Origin: an uncultured Chloroflexota bacterium | Lineage (GTDB): Bacteria; Chloroflexota; Anaerolineae; Aggregatilineales; Phototrophicaceae | Direction: 5' to 3' | DNA: 8,728 nt | Assembly: GCA_937988705.1 (NCBI GenBank) | Contig: CALKIA010000269.1 | Location: forward strand, 1-8,728 | Part shown: positions 6,773 through 8,728 of the stretch, piece by piece | Numbering within the stretch: the stretch's first letter is position 1 | How the letters are laid out: the number at the start of each line of letters is the position of its first letter | The notes under the pieces: generated by a model | What the model was told of the DNA's origin: nothing | Seen by the model: only the letters and a program-made list of their open reading frames with translations | Database searches by the model: none | Made by a program: the position numbers and the translations under genes

Positions 6773-6787
6773 GCAGTTGAGAACTGC
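6773..6787. terminator. Small hairpin between convergent genes, possible weak terminator
   Basis: GCAGTT (6773-6778) and AACTGC (6782-6787) pair perfectly around a three-base loop, directly after the stop codon of the acetyltransferase gene. No T run follows on either strand, so it would be at most a weak terminator or an mRNA 3'-end protector. Confidence 0.3.
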
Positions 6788-6788
6788 C

Positions 6789-7235
6789 TTAGGCCAGCGC
6801 GCCCATCACATGATATTTGACGCTGTCGCCGAACATGCGATCCAGCCATTCGACCTGTTCGCGCATTTCGCGCGGCGCGGTTTCGCGTTCCAGCACCTGA
6901 AAGCCGAGCCGCTCGTAATAGCCAACCAGATCGGTTTCGGCCAGCAGATACAGCGGGCGCGGCGACTGTTCCAGCAGCGCGCGGACCAGCGCCGCCGCAT
7001 AGCCTTTGCCGCGATACTCACGCCGTGTGGTCACGCTGTCCACTTCCCAGATGTCGCCTTCCGGCTGCACCATGCCAATGCTGACGATCTTCGGCTTGCC
7101 CTGTTCGACCACTTCCAGCACAAGGAAGTAATGCCAGTCGATCGCGTTCGGGTTGAGCGGCGCAGAGCGCACCATCTGCTTAATCGTCTCGGCGTCCTCG
7201 GCGGTCGCCGCGCGGATTGTGTAAGCTGCGGTCAT
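6789..7235 (-). CDS. GNAT-family N-acetyltransferase
   Basis: The 148-residue protein would move an acetyl group from acetyl-CoA to an amine on a small molecule or protein in the cytoplasm. It is a single GNAT domain of normal length. The acetyl-CoA pyrophosphate-binding motif A is seen as 'VTTRREYRGKGYAAAL' (68-83), with R75, G78 and A80 fitting RxxGxA. Motif B appears as 'YYERLGF' (106-112). Strand 'SIGMVQPEGDIWEVDSV' leads into motif A as expected. The ATG at 7235 has GGGAG (7244-7248) eight bases upstream. The next gene upstream on this strand, the pterin dehydratase, ends in its own terminator, so this gene is probably transcribed separately. Substrate cannot be named from the sequence. 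Confidence 0.88.
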   Translation of the reverse strand: MTAAYTIRAATAEDAETIKQMVRSAPLNPNAIDWHYFLVLEVVEQGKPKIVSIGMVQPEGDIWEVDSVTTRREYRGKGYAAALVRALLEQSPRPLYLLAETDLVGYYERLGFQVLERETAPREMREQVEWLDRMFGDSVKYHVMGALA

Positions 7236-7293
7236 CGATCATTCTCCCATGTCACTATCTCATAGGGTACAGCAAATCACGCAGCCCACGAAT

Positions 7294-7325
7294 CAAAACA
7301 GGGGAAATCTAGCGATTTCCCCTGT
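7294..7325 (-). terminator. Intrinsic terminator of the pterin dehydratase gene
   Basis: ACAGGGGAAATC (7298-7309) and GATTTCCCCTGT (7314-7325) make a perfect 12-bp stem with a four-base loop. Read on the minus strand the stem is followed by TTTG after its final T, giving a short T run. It starts 16 bases past the dehydratase stop codon. On the plus strand no T run follows. Confidence 0.8.
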
Positions 7326-7340
7326 CCAGTTAAGCTCAAA

Positions 7341-7805
7341 TTAGGCGCGGGGCGCGTTGTCTTCTTCGGTCGTCTTCCCGATCCAACCGGGAGGATCACT
7401 GGCGGGGAACGATCCTTCTGAGGCCTCTTGGACAACGCTTTTGCGCCGGCTGTCATCCAACCCCGCGAGATACGCTTCGTCGGTACGCGCCGCCATGATG
7501 TAATCATTGCGATGCACGGTACGGATCGTGTGCGTCGTCCACACCACGGTCACCGAGTCAGCACGCAGTGTAATCTCCGGGTGATGCTGCTGCTCGCCGG
7601 CGGCGGTCGCTACCTGCTGCACAAACGCTGCCGCATCCGCATACTGCTCAAATTCAAAGGTGCGCCGCAGTCCACGCAGGCCATCGGTCACAGCCAGGTC
7701 CCACATCGGCACTTCAAGGTGCAGCGTTTTGATTTCGTCATCCGTCACAGGTTGGCAGTCAGCCCCGCAGGCGACACACTGTTCCTGAGCTAGCATGGTC
7801 GGCAT
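7341..7805 (-). CDS. Pterin-4a-carbinolamine dehydratase with Cys-rich N-terminus and SFPASDPP tail
   Basis: The enzyme removes water from 4a-hydroxytetrahydrobiopterin, regenerating the pterin used by aromatic amino acid hydroxylases; relatives also act in molybdopterin or folate metabolism. Counting from ATG 7805 (154 residues), the PCD core spans about 20-108 with 'EQQHHPE' (H74, H75, P76), W89, H92 in 'TTHT', and D101 in 'RNDY', so all three active-site histidines are present. C10, C13 and C17 ('CVACGADC') form a possible metal site ahead of the core. Residues 113-154 are an extra tail with 'EASEGSFPASDPPGW', a motif I know from many small unstudied bacterial proteins. ATG 7805 has GGAGAG (7810-7815) just upstream; an ATG at 7820 has none, although it lies at the predicted transcript start. 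No phenylalanine hydroxylase or pterin gene is in the window. Confidence 0.9.
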   Translation of the reverse strand: MPTMLAQEQCVACGADCQPVTDDEIKTLHLEVPMWDLAVTDGLRGLRRTFEFEQYADAAAFVQQVATAAGEQQHHPEITLRADSVTVVWTTHTIRTVHRNDYIMAARTDEAYLAGLDDSRRKSVVQEASEGSFPASDPPGWIGKTTEEDNAPRA

Positions 7806-7827
7806 AGCACTCTCCGTCATTACAATT

Positions 7828-7856
7828 GATATAACTATATTGGCACTTTATCGCAA
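7828..7856 (-). promoter_or_regulatory. Possible promoter of the pterin dehydratase gene in the divergent spacer
   Basis: On the minus strand TTGCGA (7851-7856) and TATATC (7828-7833) are 17 bases apart, each matching consensus at four of six positions. Transcription would start near 7821. The spacer up to 7904 must also hold the promoter for the divergent oxidoreductase; TTGGCA at 7840-7845 is a candidate -35 box for it, but no good -10 follows. Confidence 0.3.
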
Positions 7857-7904
7857 CTATGTTAAGTTCAGATGAGTATCGAAACGTCGACGGAGAACAC
7901 ACTT

Positions 7905-8728
7905 ATGATCGGATTGATGATTGAGGGGCAGCATGGGCTGACCTGGGAACGTTGGGACAACATTTTGCGCACTGCGGAACGCTCCGGTTACCAATCGGTC
8001 TTCCGGTCCGATCATTTCACCGAGCGGGCTGACGAAGATTTCGACTCACTGGAAGCGTGGGTGTCGCTGACGTACGCGGCCTCGCATACCCAAACACTCG
8101 AATTCGGCGTGCTCGTCTCGCCGATCACCTTTCGGCATCCTTCCCTCTTGGCACGCATGGCGGCTCAGGTTGATGACCTGAGTGATGGCCGGCTGACGCT
8201 CGGCATGGGCACCGGCTGGATGGAACGCGAACACCATAACTTTGGCATTCCGTTCCCGCCGCTGACCACCCGCTATGCCATGCTCAAAGATGGGCTGGAA
8301 GTGGTGACGCGCCTCTTTCTGAGCGATAAGCCCGTCTCGTATCAGGGTGAGCATTTTCAACTCCACGACGCGATTCTGCTGCCTCGGCCACTGCGCGAAG
8401 GCGGCCCGCACATTTTGATCGGCGGCAACGGACGCAACAAAACGCTCAGCCTCGCCGCGGAATATGCTGACGAATGGAATGCGGTGTTCATCGATGTCGC
8501 GACGTATCGGGATCTCAACGGCCACCTCAACGATCTGCTGGCGGAATGGGATCGCGCGGCGGGCGAGGTCACCCGGTCGCTCATGACGCAGGTGACGTTC
8601 GCCAAAGATGAAGCGGCGCTGGATCTGCTCAAGAACGGCAAATCGCTCGATGAGCTGCGGCGCGGCGGGCGCTCACTGGCCGGGACGCCGTCCATGCTCG
8701 TGGATCAGATCGGCGAATATCTGGAAGC
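7905..8728 (+). CDS. LLM-class (luciferase-like) flavin/F420-dependent oxidoreductase, 3' end cut by window
   Basis: The 274 codons present encode a TIM-barrel oxidoreductase of the luciferase-like family, which uses FMN or coenzyme F420 to oxidise, reduce or mono-oxygenate a small substrate in the cytoplasm. Typical marks are 'SDHF' (35-38), 'LEFGVLVSPITFRHPSLLA' (65-83), 'LSDGRLTLGMGTGW' (92-105) followed by 'EREHHNFGIPF', and 'ILIGGNGRNKTLSLAAEYAD' (170-189). The late 'GTP...DQI.EY' near the cut end is also usual. The set fits the LLM F420-dependent group better than bacterial luciferase, but cofactor choice is an inference. ATG 7905 has GGAG (7892-7895) nine bases upstream; an in-frame ATG at 7872 without a ribosome site would add 11 residues. 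The gene is read away from the pterin dehydratase across about 100 bases, so the two may share control. Confidence 0.9.
   Translation, partial: MIGLMIEGQHGLTWERWDNILRTAERSGYQSVFRSDHFTERADEDFDSLEAWVSLTYAASHTQTLEFGVLVSPITFRHPSLLARMAAQVDDLSDGRLTLGMGTGWMEREHHNFGIPFPPLTTRYAMLKDGLEVVTRLFLSDKPVSYQGEHFQLHDAILLPRPLREGGPHILIGGNGRNKTLSLAAEYADEWNAVFIDVATYRDLNGHLNDLLAEWDRAAGEVTRSLMTQVTFAKDEAALDLLKNGKSLDELRRGGRSLAGTPSMLVDQIGEYLE

Noticed and set aside
6515..6820. A 101-codon plus-strand frame running through the rhomboid end and the GGACA repeats
   Set aside because: It overlaps the rhomboid catalytic histidine region in another frame and continues through non-coding repeats.
6666..7265. A 199-codon plus-strand open frame across the convergent spacer and opposite the acetyltransferase
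   Set aside because: The minus-strand GNAT motifs and ribosome site are clear, and the plus-strand product has no recognisable feature.
7298..7325. Long perfect inverted repeat as a possible insertion-sequence end or attachment site
   Set aside because: Its place just after a stop codon, four-base loop and following T run explain it as a terminator, and no transposase or target duplication is seen.

Overview
The window looks like a stretch of chromosome from a member of the Chloroflexota, probably an Anaerolineae-like lineage. This is inferred from protein style: a TPR protein with the 'AWLWIS...INPDN' repeat typical of that phylum, an LLM-class (F420-type) oxidoreductase, a family 5 solute-binding protein, and moderately high GC. 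No rRNA, tRNA, mobile element or CRISPR array was seen. Both ends of the window cut through genes.

Layout. 1-866 (minus): exported ABC-transporter solute-binding protein, cut at its 3' end, with an unusually short N-terminus. 867-1066: a divergent promoter region with a 12-bp perfect palindrome. 1067-1333 (plus): an 88-residue protein of unknown function, closed by a strong intrinsic terminator at 1410-1436. 1468-2796 (minus) and 2931-4217 (plus): two histidine kinases read away from each other. The first is a membrane kinase whose sensor matches the copper/ethylene-binding domain of plant ETR1 and its cyanobacterial relatives. The second is a soluble GAF-domain kinase. Neither has a response regulator inside the window.

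4301-5797 and 5797-6654 (plus): a TPR protein with a C-terminal membrane part, and a rhomboid intramembrane serine protease whose start overlaps the TPR stop by one base, so they form a translationally coupled pair. 6655-6788 is a convergent spacer with small GGACA-type inverted repeats. 6789-7235 (minus): GNAT acetyltransferase. 7341-7805 (minus): pterin-4a-carbinolamine dehydratase with a Cys-rich head and a 'SFPASDPP' tail, followed by its own terminator. 7905-8728 (plus): LLM-class flavin/F420 oxidoreductase, cut by the window end and read divergently from the dehydratase.

The genes do not form one pathway. The points most worth following are the ETR1-like kinase beside a second orphan kinase, the TPR-rhomboid pair, the shortened solute-binding protein, and the tail on the dehydratase.
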